In this document: one piece after another, positions 1 to 8,557 of the stretch
Layout of the letters: each line of letters begins with the position of its first letter
Position numbering within the stretch: position 1 is the stretch's first letter
NCBI GenBank assembly: GCA_030684835.1
Contig: JAUXWZ010000119.1
Span: 1 to 39,138, forward strand
DNA length: 39,138 nt
Source: Beijerinckiaceae bacterium
GTDB taxonomy: Bacteria; Pseudomonadota; Alphaproteobacteria; Rhizobiales; Beijerinckiaceae
Reading direction: 5' to 3'
Notes under the pieces: generated by a model
What the model was told of the DNA's origin: nothing
The model's input: only the letters and a program-made list of their open reading frames with translations
Database searches by the model: none
Position numbers and translations under genes: made by a program

Positions 1-1
1 C

Positions 2-424
2 CGCGCCAATGCGGACGGCGTTCATGTTTTTGGGCAGGGCGAGGCGCTCTTGTCCTCGCTGGAGGACGCCATTTCCAGCATGAAGCCCCAGCGTATCGTG
101 GGCGCAGGCGGCACGCGCACGCGCCACGACGCCATGAGCGCGGGGGAACTCGATGTTGACTATATGTGTTTTGGCGACCCCTCCCCGGACGGCTGGACGC
201 CCGACATCGACCTGATCGTCGAGCGAGTCGGGTGGTGGTCGTCCATTTTCAACGTGCCATGCGTCGGCTTCGCCTCAAGACTCGAGGACGTCGAGCCTAT
301 TGTGTCGGCGGGCGCTGATTTTGTAGCTTTGGGCGACGCCTTGTGGGCTGACTCGCGCGGCGCTGCGGTCGCCGCGGCGGAAGCAGCTGATATCATCGCG
401 CGGGCGGCGCGCGCTCGCGCATGA
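2..424 (+). CDS. Thiamine phosphate synthase-like protein, 5' end cut by window
   Basis: The reading frame is open from base 2, and the in-frame TTG at 50 is not the true start: the residues before it (RANADGVHVFGQGEALL) already carry the DGVHV motif of the TMP-synthase (ThiE/TenI) TIM barrel. Later blocks fit the same fold: GAGGTRTRHDAMSAGE, DYMCFGDPSPDG, and near the end a phosphate-binding type stretch, AGADFVALGDALW. ThiE joins HMP-pyrophosphate to the thiazole phosphate to make thiamine phosphate. Hyphomicrobiales carry a divergent paralogue of this kind away from thi operons, so a role in thiamine synthesis is inferred, not shown. The stop overlaps the next start (ATGA at 421-424), so the two genes are probably translationally coupled. 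Confidence 0.7.
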   Translation, partial: RANADGVHVFGQGEALLSSLEDAISSMKPQRIVGAGGTRTRHDAMSAGELDVDYMCFGDPSPDGWTPDIDLIVERVGWWSSIFNVPCVGFASRLEDVEPIVSAGADFVALGDALWADSRGAAVAAAEAADIIARAARARA

Positions 425-1464
425 TGGCGCTGCGGGCGACCATTGGTCTGGCCTCGGGTTTTGCAGCCGCTCGTTTTGCGGTTTGCGGCGTTGCAGCCTG
501 CCTGATGATTGCGGGGGCGTCCGCTCAGGAGACGGATGGCGAGGCCGTCAAGCCCGCGCCGCCTGCTGCTTCTGATGCTGCAACCCCCTCTCCTTCACCT
601 TCTTCTTCTACCGCTTCGCCCGAGCCATCGGGCCCGCCCCCCGATCTGGCTTTCGGGGCGTTTCAACGGGGCTTGTTTCTCACCGCCCTCGAGGAGGCGT
701 TGAAGCGGGTGAAAGAAAACCCGAACGATGCGCCGGCCATGACCCTGCTGGGCGAGCTCTACCGCGACGGCGTCTCGGTTCGACGTAACCTCGCGGAGGC
801 GATGCACTGGTACAAACTGGCTGCCGACAGGGGCGACCGTCAGGCGCAGTTCGCGCTGGGGATCGCGCATCTGAACGGCGCCGGCGCGGCGAAGGATCGC
901 AAGGTTGCCCAGGACTGGTTAGAAAAGGCGGCGGCGCAGAACCATGCTGGCGCACTTTATAATCTGGGGGTTCTGGCCATCGACGCCGAGCTTCAGGATT
1001 TTCCGCGCGCGTCCGAACTGTTTCGCAAAGCCGCAGAACTTGGAGATCTGGATGCGGCCTATGGCCTCGCCGTACTCTATCGTGAGGGAACGGGCGTGCC
1101 CCGCGACAAGGCCGAGTCGGTAAAATGGCTGAAACGCGCCGCGGACGAGCGGCATATTGCGGCAATGGTCGAGTACGCCATCGTCCTGTTCAACGGCGAC
1201 GGGGCGGAAAAGAGCGAGGCCGGGGCCGCGAAGTTGTTCGCCAAGGCGGCGCAAGCCAATTCGCCCATCGCGCAGAACCGGCTCGCCCGCCTCTATGCAG
1301 CGGGACGCGGCGTCAAGGTCAATGCCGTCGAGGCTATGAAATGGCATATCCTCGCCCGCGCCAACGGCGTGAAGGATGATTGGCTGGACAGTCGCCTGGT
1401 GACCCTTTCGCCCCCCGAGCGTCTCGCGGTCGAGGAAGCCGTGCAGAGATATATCGGCAATTAG
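421..1464 (+). CDS. Secreted Sel1-repeat (TPR-like) protein
   Basis: 347 residues. The N-terminus has a hydrophobic stretch ending in AGASAQ, which looks like a signal peptide cleaved near residue 35. A low-complexity Pro/Ser/Ala linker follows (about residues 44-75). From about residue 100 to 320 there are roughly six Sel1-like repeats, recognisable by units such as LGELYRDGVSVRRNLAEAMHWY, LAVLYREGTGVPRDKAESV and LARLYAAGRGVKVNAVEA. Sel1 repeats form helical solenoids that bind other proteins; periplasmic versions often act in envelope assembly or signalling. No catalytic domain is visible, so the specific role is unknown. It overlaps the preceding gene by ATGA and is followed after 57 bp by the IMPase gene. 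Confidence 0.85.
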   Translation: MMALRATIGLASGFAAARFAVCGVAACLMIAGASAQETDGEAVKPAPPAASDAATPSPSPSSSTASPEPSGPPPDLAFGAFQRGLFLTALEEALKRVKENPNDAPAMTLLGELYRDGVSVRRNLAEAMHWYKLAADRGDRQAQFALGIAHLNGAGAAKDRKVAQDWLEKAAAQNHAGALYNLGVLAIDAELQDFPRASELFRKAAELGDLDAAYGLAVLYREGTGVPRDKAESVKWLKRAADERHIAAMVEYAIVLFNGDGAEKSEAGAAKLFAKAAQANSPIAQNRLARLYAAGRGVKVNAVEAMKWHILARANGVKDDWLDSRLVTLSPPERLAVEEAVQRYIGN

Positions 1465-1521
1465 CCTTGACGCGCGCCGTCCACGGCGGGCACATCGGGC
1501 TCAATCTACCGAAAGACGAAC

Positions 1522-2313
1522 ATGATCCGCTCTGCTTTGATGAATGTGATGACCGCCGCCGCCATAAAGGCGGGACGGGGCCTTAAGCGCGACTTCGGCG
1601 AGGTCGAGAACCTTCAGGTCTCTGTAAAAGGGCCCGGGGATTTCGTGAGTGCGGCTGACAGGCGCGCCGAAAAGACCCTTTTTGAGGAATTGTCGCGGGC
1701 GCGCCCGGGCTATGGCTTCCTTATGGAAGAGGGCGGCGAGATTGAAGGGGCCGACAAGTCGCATCGGTGGATCGTCGATCCGCTCGACGGCACAACGAAT
1801 TTCCTGCACGGGCTGCCGATCTTCGCCATCAATATCGCGCTTGAGCGCGAAGGGCTGATTGTCGCGGGGCTCACCTACAACCCGATTTCGGATGAAATGT
1901 ACGTCGCCGAAAAGGGGCAGGGCGCCTGGGTCAATAATAGGCGCCTGCGCGTCTCCGCGCGTCGCTCCATCGCTGACGGGTTGATCGCGTGCGGCGTGCC
2001 GCCGTTGGGCCGCGCGCCATTGCATCCTCACTTCAAGTCCGAACTCGCCGCCGTGATGGCGCATGCGGGAGGCGTGCGTCGTCTTGGCGCTGCTGCGCTG
2101 GATCTGGCGCTTGTCGCCGCCGGGCGGTTTGACGCGTTTTGGGAGCGGGGCCTTCATCCGTGGGACATGGCGGCAGGCATGCTGCTTGTGCGCGAAGCGG
2201 GTGGTTATCTCAGCGACGCAGATGGCGGCGATGCTATTTTCAAATCTGGCTCCATCTGCGCCGGCAACGAAGCGATACATCGGCATTTGCTACAATTACT
2301 TCGTGCGGCATGA
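1522..2313 (+). CDS. suhB: Inositol monophosphatase family protein (SuhB-like)
   Basis: 263 residues, normal for the family. The Mg2+-binding signatures are intact: EEGGE at 69-73, DPLDGTTNF at 86-94 and HPWDMAAG at about 212-219, with D86, D89 and D215 as the expected metal ligands. The family hydrolyses phosphate monoesters such as inositol-1-phosphate in the cytoplasm; in bacteria SuhB also takes part in rRNA transcription complexes. Bacterial members also act on fructose-1,6-bisphosphate, PAP or histidinol phosphate, and sequence alone does not settle the substrate. A second IMPase-family gene, closer to HisN, lies at 38401-39138. The gene is within a same-strand run, 57 bp after the Sel1 gene and 66 bp before the channel gene. 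Confidence 0.85.
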   Translation: MIRSALMNVMTAAAIKAGRGLKRDFGEVENLQVSVKGPGDFVSAADRRAEKTLFEELSRARPGYGFLMEEGGEIEGADKSHRWIVDPLDGTTNFLHGLPIFAINIALEREGLIVAGLTYNPISDEMYVAEKGQGAWVNNRRLRVSARRSIADGLIACGVPPLGRAPLHPHFKSELAAVMAHAGGVRRLGAAALDLALVAAGRFDAFWERGLHPWDMAAGMLLVREAGGYLSDADGGDAIFKSGSICAGNEAIHRHLLQLLRAA

Positions 2314-2379
2314 TGCTGGCGCGTCGCATGACAGAAGGCCTCCGCATGCGCGGATGACGTGAGGAGCAGGATCGTTCAG

Positions 2380-3342
2380 ATGGCCACCGACCGCGAACTG
2401 CACCGTATCTCGACGCCGCGCATCTACCTCTTTCGGATGCTGGTGTTCCTCGCGCTCATAGGCTTCGTCGCGCTGATCCTCTACCGCCAGATCATGAGCG
2501 CGTTCATGGCCAACCCCGGGCTCAACGCGCTGATCATTGGCGTGATGTTCATCGGCATCGTGCTCGCGCTGCGCCAGGTGTGGCGGCTGTTCCAGGAAGC
2601 GCGGTGGGCCAACAGCGTGCGTGACGCCCAGGTCAGCACGAGCCGTCAACCCGTGCTGCTCGCGCCCATGGCGCGCCTGATCGGCGAACGAGGCGGTCGG
2701 CCGATTTCGACGTTGATGCTGCGCGCGATTCTCGATTCTGTCGGCTCGCGTCTCGATGAAGCGCGCGAGATTTCCCGCTATCTCACGGGCCTTCTCGTCT
2801 TCCTTGGATTGCTGGGCACTTTCTGGGGCCTGCTTGAGACGCTGAGTTCGATCGGTCGCGTCATCGGTTCGATGCAGGGCGGCTCCGACACCTCGCTGAT
2901 GTTTGATGAACTCAAAGCCGGACTTTCCGCGCCGCTTTCGGGCATGGCGATTTCGTTCACCTCATCACTGTTCGGGCTCGCCGGCTCGCTCGTTCTCGGT
3001 TTCCTCGACCTGCAGGCGGGGCAGGCGCAAAATCGTTTTTATACCGAGCTTGAAGATTCGCTGTCGGCCAACGCAACCGATCCGCTGTTCGAGGCTGCAT
3101 CAAACGCAGGCCTGCCGCCCGAGCTTGCGGCCGCGCTCGCCAAGATGAGCGAAGGCGATCCCGCCGCATCGCGCGCGTCCACAACAGCGATGGCGAATCT
3201 CGCCGAAGGCATTCAGGGCCTCGTCAAACATATGAGAAGCGAGCAGCAGATGATTCGCGACTGGGTCGAGGCGCAGGCCGCGCAGCAACGCGAACTGCGT
3301 AAGCTGATCGAGCGCCTCGGCTCCGAACGCGAGCCGCGCTGA
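2380..3342 (+). CDS. MotA/TolQ/ExbB-like proton-channel family protein
   Basis: About 320 residues. Hydrophobic helices lie near residues 15-35 (RMLVFLALIGFVALILY), 45-65, 135-160 (TGLLVFLGLLGTFWGLLETL) and 190-215. The GLLGTFWGL and LSAPLSGMAISFTSSLFGL stretches match the conserved channel helices of this superfamily. These proteins pair with a MotB/TolR/ExbD-type partner to turn ion flow into work across the envelope. The next gene overlaps by TGATG (3340-3344) and encodes exactly such a partner. I chose ATG 2380 because it follows GGAGCAGG; an in-frame GTG at 2359 is possible. It is too divergent to be TolQ, which has its own gene at 7826, and no flagellar gene is nearby. Confidence 0.8.
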   Translation: MATDRELHRISTPRIYLFRMLVFLALIGFVALILYRQIMSAFMANPGLNALIIGVMFIGIVLALRQVWRLFQEARWANSVRDAQVSTSRQPVLLAPMARLIGERGGRPISTLMLRAILDSVGSRLDEAREISRYLTGLLVFLGLLGTFWGLLETLSSIGRVIGSMQGGSDTSLMFDELKAGLSAPLSGMAISFTSSLFGLAGSLVLGFLDLQAGQAQNRFYTELEDSLSANATDPLFEAASNAGLPPELAAALAKMSEGDPAASRASTTAMANLAEGIQGLVKHMRSEQQMIRDWVEAQAAQQRELRKLIERLGSEREPR

Positions 3343-4370
3343 TGGCTACGCGCACACGGCGCCGCTCTGGCGGATTTGATTACTGGCCCGGCTTTGTCGA
3401 CGCGCTGTCGACGATGCTGCTGACAGTCATCTTCCTGCTGTCGGTGTTTGTGCTGGGGCAATATTTTCTCGCGCGTGAAGTCTCCGGCCGCGATTCGGCG
3501 CTAGCGCGCTTAAACAGGCAGATTGAGGAACTCACGTCCCTGCTCGCCCTTGAGCGCGCTGGCGTCGGAGATTCGAAATCTTCGCTAGCTAGCCTTATGT
3601 CGACGCTTGAAACGACGCAGAAGGAGCGGGACAGGCTGCAAAGCCTTGTAAATTCCACCGCCAGCAACGCAGACGCGGCGGGCGGCGCTGCAAGCGCTGC
3701 ACGGCAGGCGCTTGATGCGGAGAAGCAGGTTTCGGCGCGTGCGCTGGCGCAGGTTGATATTCTGAACCAGCAGATTTCAGCGCTGCGCCGACAATTGGCG
3801 GCGATCGAGGAAGCGCTGGAGGCGTCGGAACAGCGCGACAAGGAAAGCATGGCGCGCATCGCCGATCTGGGCTCGCGCCTCAACGTGGCGCTGGCGCAGA
3901 AGGTGCAAGAACTGTCGCGTTATCGCTCCGATTTCTTTGGGCGCTTGCGAGACATTCTTGGCAACCGGCCGGGCGTGCGTGTTGTGGGTGATCGTTTCGT
4001 CTTCGAGTCGGAAGTTCTCTACGATACGGGGCGCGCCGACCTCAACAACGCGGGCCGCGCAGAGCTCGACAAGCTGGCGTCCGCCATCAGCGACCTCGAG
4101 CGCATCATCCCACCGGAAATTCCGTGGGTTCTTCGCGTTGACGGCCATACGGACAAGCGGCCTTTGCAAGGCGTCGGCATTTATCGGTCGAACTGGGATT
4201 TGTCAGCGGCGCGCGCTATTTCTGTCGTTCAATATCTGGTGACGCGCGGCGTTTCCCCAGAGCGATTGCTTGCCGCAGGCTTTGGCGAGTTTCAGCCGAT
4301 TGATACAAGTGAGGGCGAAGATGCGTTTCGTCGCAATCGCCGCATCGAGCTCAAATTGACAGAACGCTGA
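3342..4370 (+). CDS. MotB-like OmpA-domain envelope protein, partner of the upstream channel
   Basis: 342 residues. One N-terminal transmembrane helix (about 22-42) follows the motif DYWPGFVDALSTMLL; D20 is at the position of the proton-carrying Asp of MotB (inference from alignment by eye). A long coiled coil rich in Glu, Gln, Arg and Ala runs from about 50 to 180 and includes two short heptad-rich segments. The C-terminal 130 residues are an OmpA-like peptidoglycan-binding domain with VLYDTGRADLNNAGRAELD, the peptidoglycan-contact stretch RVDGHTDKRPL, and a closing FRRNRRIELKLTER. It probably anchors an ion-driven complex to the cell wall. Start and stop are coupled on both sides by TGATG overlaps, so it forms one unit with the genes at 2380 and 4370. 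Confidence 0.85.
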   Translation: MATRTRRRSGGFDYWPGFVDALSTMLLTVIFLLSVFVLGQYFLAREVSGRDSALARLNRQIEELTSLLALERAGVGDSKSSLASLMSTLETTQKERDRLQSLVNSTASNADAAGGAASAARQALDAEKQVSARALAQVDILNQQISALRRQLAAIEEALEASEQRDKESMARIADLGSRLNVALAQKVQELSRYRSDFFGRLRDILGNRPGVRVVGDRFVFESEVLYDTGRADLNNAGRAELDKLASAISDLERIIPPEIPWVLRVDGHTDKRPLQGVGIYRSNWDLSAARAISVVQYLVTRGVSPERLLAAGFGEFQPIDTSEGEDAFRRNRRIELKLTER

Positions 4371-4840
4371 TGATTCAAGGTCGCATCATGCACGACGTTC
4401 ATCTTCACTATTTTCTGCGGCCCGATCACTGGGACGTGGCGGATTTGTGGGCGCCTCATTGGGGTCCGCATCTGCCGCCGCTCGCGTTTCATGATCGGCA
4501 TGATTGGCTGTTCGAGCATATCGAAAACCTGCACGAGGCAGGTTCGAACACCGTGTGCGCAGTGAACGCCCGCACCGGCGGGGTTGCAGGCTTTGTGACG
4601 TTTGAGCCCGCGGCGCAGCGTTTGCATCAGATCGTGGTGGCGTCGAGCGCGCGTGGGTCGGGCGCGGCGAAAATGTTGTTGGACGAAGCCAAGCGCCTCA
4701 GCGGCGGCGGCCTCGTCGTTGAGATTGAAACGTCGAATGCGCGTGCGGCGCGATTTTTTGAACGCGAGGGCTTTGCCTTGGCCCAGCAAGATGGCGCCGC
4801 TGTGCGTATGACATGGCGCGCAAATGAATTGATGGCGTAG
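4370..4840 (+). CDS. GNAT-family N-acetyltransferase
   Basis: 156 residues. The acetyl-CoA-binding motif A is visible as HQIVVASSARGSGAAKMLLD (about residues 86-105), where the R/Q-x-x-G-x-G/A pattern is ARGSGAA. It is followed by EIETSNARAARFFEREGF, the typical motif B ending in the F-E-R-x-G-F helix. The family moves an acetyl group from acetyl-CoA to an amine; the acceptor is not predictable here. The start overlaps the stop of the OmpA-like gene (TGATG at 4368-4372). An in-frame ATG at 4388 would remove six residues. It is the last gene of the first plus-strand run; a 185-bp gap follows before ruvA. Confidence 0.8.
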   Translation: MIQGRIMHDVHLHYFLRPDHWDVADLWAPHWGPHLPPLAFHDRHDWLFEHIENLHEAGSNTVCAVNARTGGVAGFVTFEPAAQRLHQIVVASSARGSGAAKMLLDEAKRLSGGGLVVEIETSNARAARFFEREGFALAQQDGAAVRMTWRANELMA

Positions 4841-5025
4841 AGCAAGCGTAATCTGGCGCGTTGGCCGCCCGCTTCGGCCGCGCGATTAACTGCTTGCGGC
4901 GCCGACGTTGAGCTCAATCTGCGCATTCCGCGTCTGGCGCCAACGGGACCGGCGCCCATGTCGTCGGCGCGCGCCAGCGTGAGCGCGTTGGGATAAGCTG
5001 GCGCTTCAGCGAATCGGACACGCGC
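4841..5025 (+). other. Intergenic region upstream of ruvA
   Basis: 185 bp with no convincing gene. The ruvAB promoter presumably lies here. I looked for the alphaproteobacterial LexA operator (GAAC-N7-GAAC or its complement) and did not find it, so SOS control of this ruvAB copy is not visible. Confidence 0.4.
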
Positions 5026-5643
5026 ATGATCGGCAAACTCAAGGGCCTCATCGACTCCTACGGCGAGGATTTTGTGATCCTCGATGTGAATGGCGTCGGC
5101 TACGTGGTGCAATGCTCCGCGCGCACGCTGCAGAAACTGCCGCGCCCAGGGGAGGCGGCGGCGCTCGCCATTGAGACGCAGGTGCGCGAGGACGCGATCC
5201 GACTGTTCGGCTTCACGTCCGATGGTGAGCGAGACTGGTTTCGCCTGCTGCAGAGTGTGCAGGGCGTAGGCTCCAAGGTGGCGCTGGCGATTCTGGGGGT
5301 CATGGGGCCGAATGAGTTGGGCACGGCCATCGCCTCGCAGGACAAGGCGTCCGTTGGCCGCGCGCAGGGCGTGGGGCCTAAGCTGGCCGCACGCATCGTT
5401 GCGGAATTGAAGGACAAGGCCCCTGCGTTTGGTCATGTCGATCCGCTGGTTGCGCGACTTTCGGGTGAGGACGACGACAAAGCGACGCCCGCGCCTGTGC
5501 GCGACGCCATCTCGGCCCTCGTGAATCTGGGCTACGGCCGCCCGCAGGCAGCCGCCGCCGTTGCGGCCAGCGTCAAGGCGCTGGGCGAGGCTGCGCAGAC
5601 AAGCGCGCTTATCCGGCAGGGGTTGAAGGAGTTGGCGTCGTGA
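5026..5643 (+). CDS. ruvA: Holliday junction branch migration protein RuvA
   Basis: 205 residues, full length. The N-terminal OB-fold starts [23 protein letters not shown] with the conserved GYVV segment. The helix-hairpin-helix pair includes [18 protein letters not shown] and [17 protein letters not shown] (about residues 75-130). A linker and the small C-terminal domain that contacts RuvB follow (about 160-205). RuvA tetramers hold the four-way junction and load RuvB hexamers. In most alphaproteobacteria ruvC lies directly upstream; here ruvC is at 11552-12070 on the opposite strand. The stop overlaps the GTG start of the next gene (GTGA at 5640-5643). Confidence 0.97.
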   Translation: MIGKLKGLIDSYGEDFVILDVNGVGYVVQCSARTLQKLPRPGEAAALAIETQVREDAIRLFGFTSDGERDWFRLLQSVQGVGSKVALAILGVMGPNELGTAIASQDKASVGRAQGVGPKLAARIVAELKDKAPAFGHVDPLVARLSGEDDDKATPAPVRDAISALVNLGYGRPQAAAAVAASVKALGEAAQTSALIRQGLKELAS

Positions 5644-6128
5644 CCGCGCAATCTGACGCCTCCGCGCCGCCGCCGGGACGCAATTACAGTTTTGGCGCGA
5701 AGATGTGGAATTTCTCCGTCGTGGTTCTCATCTTTTTGCTTGTTGGCCCGCCAGTTGGGGCTGTCGTGTTTTTGGCCATGGTTGCTGTGTGGGTGGGCCA
5801 AAGCTCGGACCCTGAAACTGTGGCGTCCGTGTTCGCGGTTCTCACCATTTACGGGCTGTTGTTCTCCTGGTTCATTGGCGGATTGCCAGCGACGCTGACT
5901 GGACTGGTCTTCGCAACGTGGCAAACTTTTATGGGCCCTGTGCGCGCCACGATGGCGGCGGTCGCAGGCATCGCTGCCGGGCTTCTGCTGACGCTCGGCG
6001 CAGGCGACATCGCGCGCGAGATTGGCGATCCGCCCATGTTGCCGCTGTATCTCTTGACGTGCCTTGCCGCGACCATGGCCTGCTGGTTGCTTGCTCGCAG
6101 TTTTGTGACGGCGGGAGGCCGCTCATGA
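5640..6128 (+). CDS. Four-helix membrane protein between ruvA and ruvB
   Basis: 162 residues, starting with GTG that overlaps the ruvA stop (GTGA). Four strongly hydrophobic segments lie at about 24-50, 62-90, 100-122 and 132-155, with few charged residues in between and a soluble N-terminal tail rich in Pro and Ser. I do not recognise a named family or motif. Coupling at both ends (GTGA with ruvA, ATGA with the mini-ORF) means it is made with RuvAB, although a membrane protein has no known part in branch migration. It may simply be carried in the operon. Confidence 0.7.
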   Translation: MTAQSDASAPPPGRNYSFGAKMWNFSVVVLIFLLVGPPVGAVVFLAMVAVWVGQSSDPETVASVFAVLTIYGLLFSWFIGGLPATLTGLVFATWQTFMGPVRATMAAVAGIAAGLLLTLGAGDIAREIGDPPMLPLYLLTCLAATMACWLLARSFVTAGGRS

Positions 6129-6199
6129 GCGCTTTGGTGGCGGGCGCGCGGGCAATCGTCTATGCGGTGGACGCACACATGAAAGCCAATCACCGATGA
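6125..6199 (+). CDS. 24-codon mini-ORF bridging the membrane protein gene and ruvB
   Basis: An ATG at 6125 overlaps the stop of the membrane-protein gene (ATGA, 6125-6128). The frame runs 24 codons and ends with a TGA that overlaps the ruvB ATG (ATGA, 6196-6199). The peptide begins [16 protein letters not shown] and ends HMKANHR. It is too short for a recognisable domain. The two exact four-base overlaps suggest a re-initiation bridge that keeps ribosomes moving from the membrane-protein gene into ruvB, rather than a protein with its own job. Chance is possible, because ATGA overlaps are common in this genome. Confidence 0.4.
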   Translation: MSALVAGARAIVYAVDAHMKANHR

Positions 6200-7242
6200 C
6201 CCTGCCGCCCCAGCGCCTCGTATCCGGCGAGAAACGCCAAGACGATGTAGACGCGTCGATCCGGCCGCTTTCGCTGGATGATTTTACAGGGCAAGAGGCG
6301 GCGCGCAAGAATATGCGCGTCTTTATCGAGGCGGCCAAATCGCGCGGGGATGCGCTCGACCATGTGCTTTTTGTCGGCCCGCCCGGTTTGGGCAAGACGA
6401 CGCTCGCGCAGATCGTCGCGCGCGAAATGGGCGTGAACTTTCGCTCCACGTCTGGCCCGGTCATCGCCAAGGCCGGCGACCTCGCCGCGCAGCTTACAAA
6501 CCTTGAAGAGCGCGACGTACTTTTCATTGACGAAATTCACCGTCTCAATCCGGCGATCGAGGAAATTCTTTATCCGGCGATGGAGGATTTCCAGCTCGAT
6601 CTCATCATCGGCGAAGGCCCCGCCGCGCGTTCGGTTAAAATCGATCTTGCGAAGTTTACATTGGTGGGCGCCACCACGCGCGCAGGCCTGCTGACGACGC
6701 CGCTGCGTGATCGTTTCGGCATCCCCATCAGGCTCAACTTCTACACCGTGCCGGAGCTTGAAAGCATCGTCAGTCGCGGCGCGCGCGTGCTTGGTTTGCC
6801 CATGTCGCCCGACGGCGCCAACGAGATCGCCAAACGGGCGCGCGGCACCCCGCGCATCGCGGGGCGTCTGCTGCGGCGCGTGCGCGATTTCGCCATCGTG
6901 GACAAGGAGCCGAGCGTGACGCGCATCGTCGCTGATCGCGCGCTGACATTGCTGGATGTGGACCCCATTGGCCTCGACCAGATGGACCGCCGCTATTTGC
7001 TGATGATCGCCGAAAACTTTGGCGGTGGACCTGTCGGCGTCGAGACAATGGCGGCCGCCTTGTCGGAGCCGCGCGACGCCATCGAGGATATTATCGAGCC
7101 GTATCTGTTGCAGATCGGCTTCCTGCAGCGCACCCCGCGCGGGCGATTGTTGACGAGCAACGCGTTCAAGCATCTGGGGCTGGCCGAGCCCTCGCGGCAG
7201 ACGCCGCAGTTTGGACTGTTTAGCGATGACGGCGAAGCGTAG
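6196..7242 (+). CDS. ruvB: Holliday junction branch migration ATPase RuvB
   Basis: 348 residues. Walker A is GPPGLGKTT (61-69), Walker B is [11 protein letters not shown] (D112, E113), and the sensor-1 region [18 protein letters not shown] is intact with its arginine finger. The C-terminal winged helix ends in the family pattern [12 protein letters not shown] and FKHLGL. RuvB hexamers pump DNA through the RuvA-bound junction using ATP. The ATG at 6196 overlaps the mini-ORF stop; no strong Shine-Dalgarno precedes it, so translation probably depends on coupling. ybgC follows 12 bp after the stop. Confidence 0.97.
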   Translation: MTLPPQRLVSGEKRQDDVDASIRPLSLDDFTGQEAARKNMRVFIEAAKSRGDALDHVLFVGPPGLGKTTLAQIVAREMGVNFRSTSGPVIAKAGDLAAQLTNLEERDVLFIDEIHRLNPAIEEILYPAMEDFQLDLIIGEGPAARSVKIDLAKFTLVGATTRAGLLTTPLRDRFGIPIRLNFYTVPELESIVSRGARVLGLPMSPDGANEIAKRARGTPRIAGRLLRRVRDFAIVDKEPSVTRIVADRALTLLDVDPIGLDQMDRRYLLMIAENFGGGPVGVETMAAALSEPRDAIEDIIEPYLLQIGFLQRTPRGRLLTSNAFKHLGLAEPSRQTPQFGLFSDDGEA

Positions 7243-7254
7243 AGGGATGACCAA

Positions 7255-7656
7255 GTGAAGCCCCACACGCTCTCTATCCGCGTCTATTACGAGGACACCG
7301 ACTTTTCCGGCGTCGTTTACCACGCATCCTATTTGCGGTTTCTCGAGCGTGGCCGCACGGAGTTGTTGCGGGACCGGGGCGTCCATCAGGCCGCGATCTT
7401 TTCGGGCGCGCTGGGTCCACCCTTTGGCTTTGCCGTGCGGCGCATGGAGATCGACTTCCTGAAGCCGGGGCGTATGGACGACCTGCTCACCATCGAAACG
7501 TGGCCGGAGGGCGTGCGCGGCGCCTCCGTTGATCTGGTCCAACGCATCCTGCGGGAGGACGAAGTTTTGGTGACGGCGTATGTGCGCGTGGCGTGCATTT
7601 CGGAGGGGCGCCCGGCGCGCCTTCCTGCCTGGGTCCGCGACAAACTGAAGTCCTGA
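7255..7656 (+). CDS. ybgC: Tol-Pal system acyl-CoA thioesterase YbgC
   Basis: 133 residues of the hotdog-fold 4-hydroxybenzoyl-CoA thioesterase type. The active-site signature is YYEDTDFSGVVYHASYLRF (about residues 10-28), with the catalytic Asp in EDTD and the YHASY helix. The GTG start at 7255 is preceded by GAGGG at 7242-7246; the ATG just upstream (7247) reads ATG ACC AAG TGA and is closed at once. The enzyme hydrolyses short acyl-CoA or acyl-ACP and is a constant member of tol-pal clusters. It lies between ruvB and tolQ, the usual alphaproteobacterial order. Confidence 0.93.
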   Translation: MKPHTLSIRVYYEDTDFSGVVYHASYLRFLERGRTELLRDRGVHQAAIFSGALGPPFGFAVRRMEIDFLKPGRMDDLLTIETWPEGVRGASVDLVQRILREDEVLVTAYVRVACISEGRPARLPAWVRDKLKS

Positions 7657-7825
7657 CAGCCGATTTTTGCTTGCGCGCGTCGGCCTAAACCCTTCGTTAA
7701 CCATGACAGGGGCTTAACTCGATCCGTGAAACTTCGCCCGCAGCTTGTCCGGGGGAAGCCCAAGTTTCGTCGGATTCTGCGCCCATTGAGCGAACCCGCC
7801 GATAGAATCGAAGGACGTATCGCGA
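7657..7825 (+). other. Spacer between ybgC and tolQ
   Basis: 169 bp without a gene. It contains the AT-rich stretch CTTCGTTAACCATGACAGG near 7692-7710, which could hold a promoter for the tolQRAB block, and AAGGA at about 7810 as the tolQ ribosome binding site. I cannot assign -35 and -10 boxes with confidence. Confidence 0.3.
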
Positions 7826-8545
7826 ATGACCCCTGCCGACGCGGGCATACCGCATGACCTCACTTTCTGGGGTATGTTCTGGGCCGCCCATCTTGTCGTG
7901 AAGACGGTGATGCTCGGCCTGATCGCCGCTTCGCTGTGGTCATGGGCGATCATCATCAACAAGTATCTGCTGTATGCGCGCTTTGAAAAAAGCATGGATC
8001 GGTTCGAAGAGACGTTCTGGTCGGGCAATTCGCTGGAAGAATTGTACGATACGTTGTCGACTCGCCCCACGAGCGGCATGGCGGCGGTCTTCGTGGGCGG
8101 CATGCGTGAGTGGAAGCGGTCGTTCTCGTCGGCGTCTTCAGCGTTCATGGGGCTTCAGGCGCGTATCGAGAAAGTGCTCGACGTCTCCATCGCGCGCGAA
8201 ACTGAGCGGCTTGAATCGCAGCTGCTTGTGCTCGCCTCTGTTGCTTCCGCAGCGCCGTTCGTCGGCTTGTTCGGCACGGTGTGGGGCATCATGACGGCCT
8301 TCCAGGCGATCGCGATCTCCAAGAATAGCTCGCTCGCCGTTGTTGCGCCGGGCATTGCCGAAGCCTTGTTCGCTACCGCAATTGGCCTGTTCGCCGCCAT
8401 TCCGGCGCTTGTTTTCTACAACGCCCTGCAAGGGCGTGTGGCGCGCTCGCAAGCGCGAATGGAATCCTTCGCCGACGAATTTTCGTCGATCCTGTCTCGC
8501 CATATGGACCAGCATGTGTCCGGCGAACGCGGCCACGCGGCGTAA
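7826..8545 (+). CDS. tolQ: Tol-Pal proton channel subunit TolQ
   Basis: 239 residues with three transmembrane helices, at about 17-40 and, around the cytoplasmic loop, at about 135-160 and 170-195. Conserved stretches are LASVASAAPFVGLFGTVWGIM and VVAPGIAEALFATAIGLFAAIPALVFYN, the channel helices of TolQ/ExbB. Five TolQ around two TolR use the proton gradient to energise TolA and pull the outer membrane inward at the division site. tolR starts 12 bp downstream. Confidence 0.96.
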   Translation: MTPADAGIPHDLTFWGMFWAAHLVVKTVMLGLIAASLWSWAIIINKYLLYARFEKSMDRFEETFWSGNSLEELYDTLSTRPTSGMAAVFVGGMREWKRSFSSASSAFMGLQARIEKVLDVSIARETERLESQLLVLASVASAAPFVGLFGTVWGIMTAFQAIAISKNSSLAVVAPGIAEALFATAIGLFAAIPALVFYNALQGRVARSQARMESFADEFSSILSRHMDQHVSGERGHAA

Positions 8546-8557
8546 GGGGTCTAGTTT

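Noticed and set aside
4841-5025. Possible LexA (SOS) box before ruvA
   Set aside because: No GAAC-N7-GAAC or its complement was found.
6190-7704. 504-residue minus-strand open frame antisense to ruvB and ybgC
   Set aside because: Covers two clearly real genes; no sensible start region or domain.
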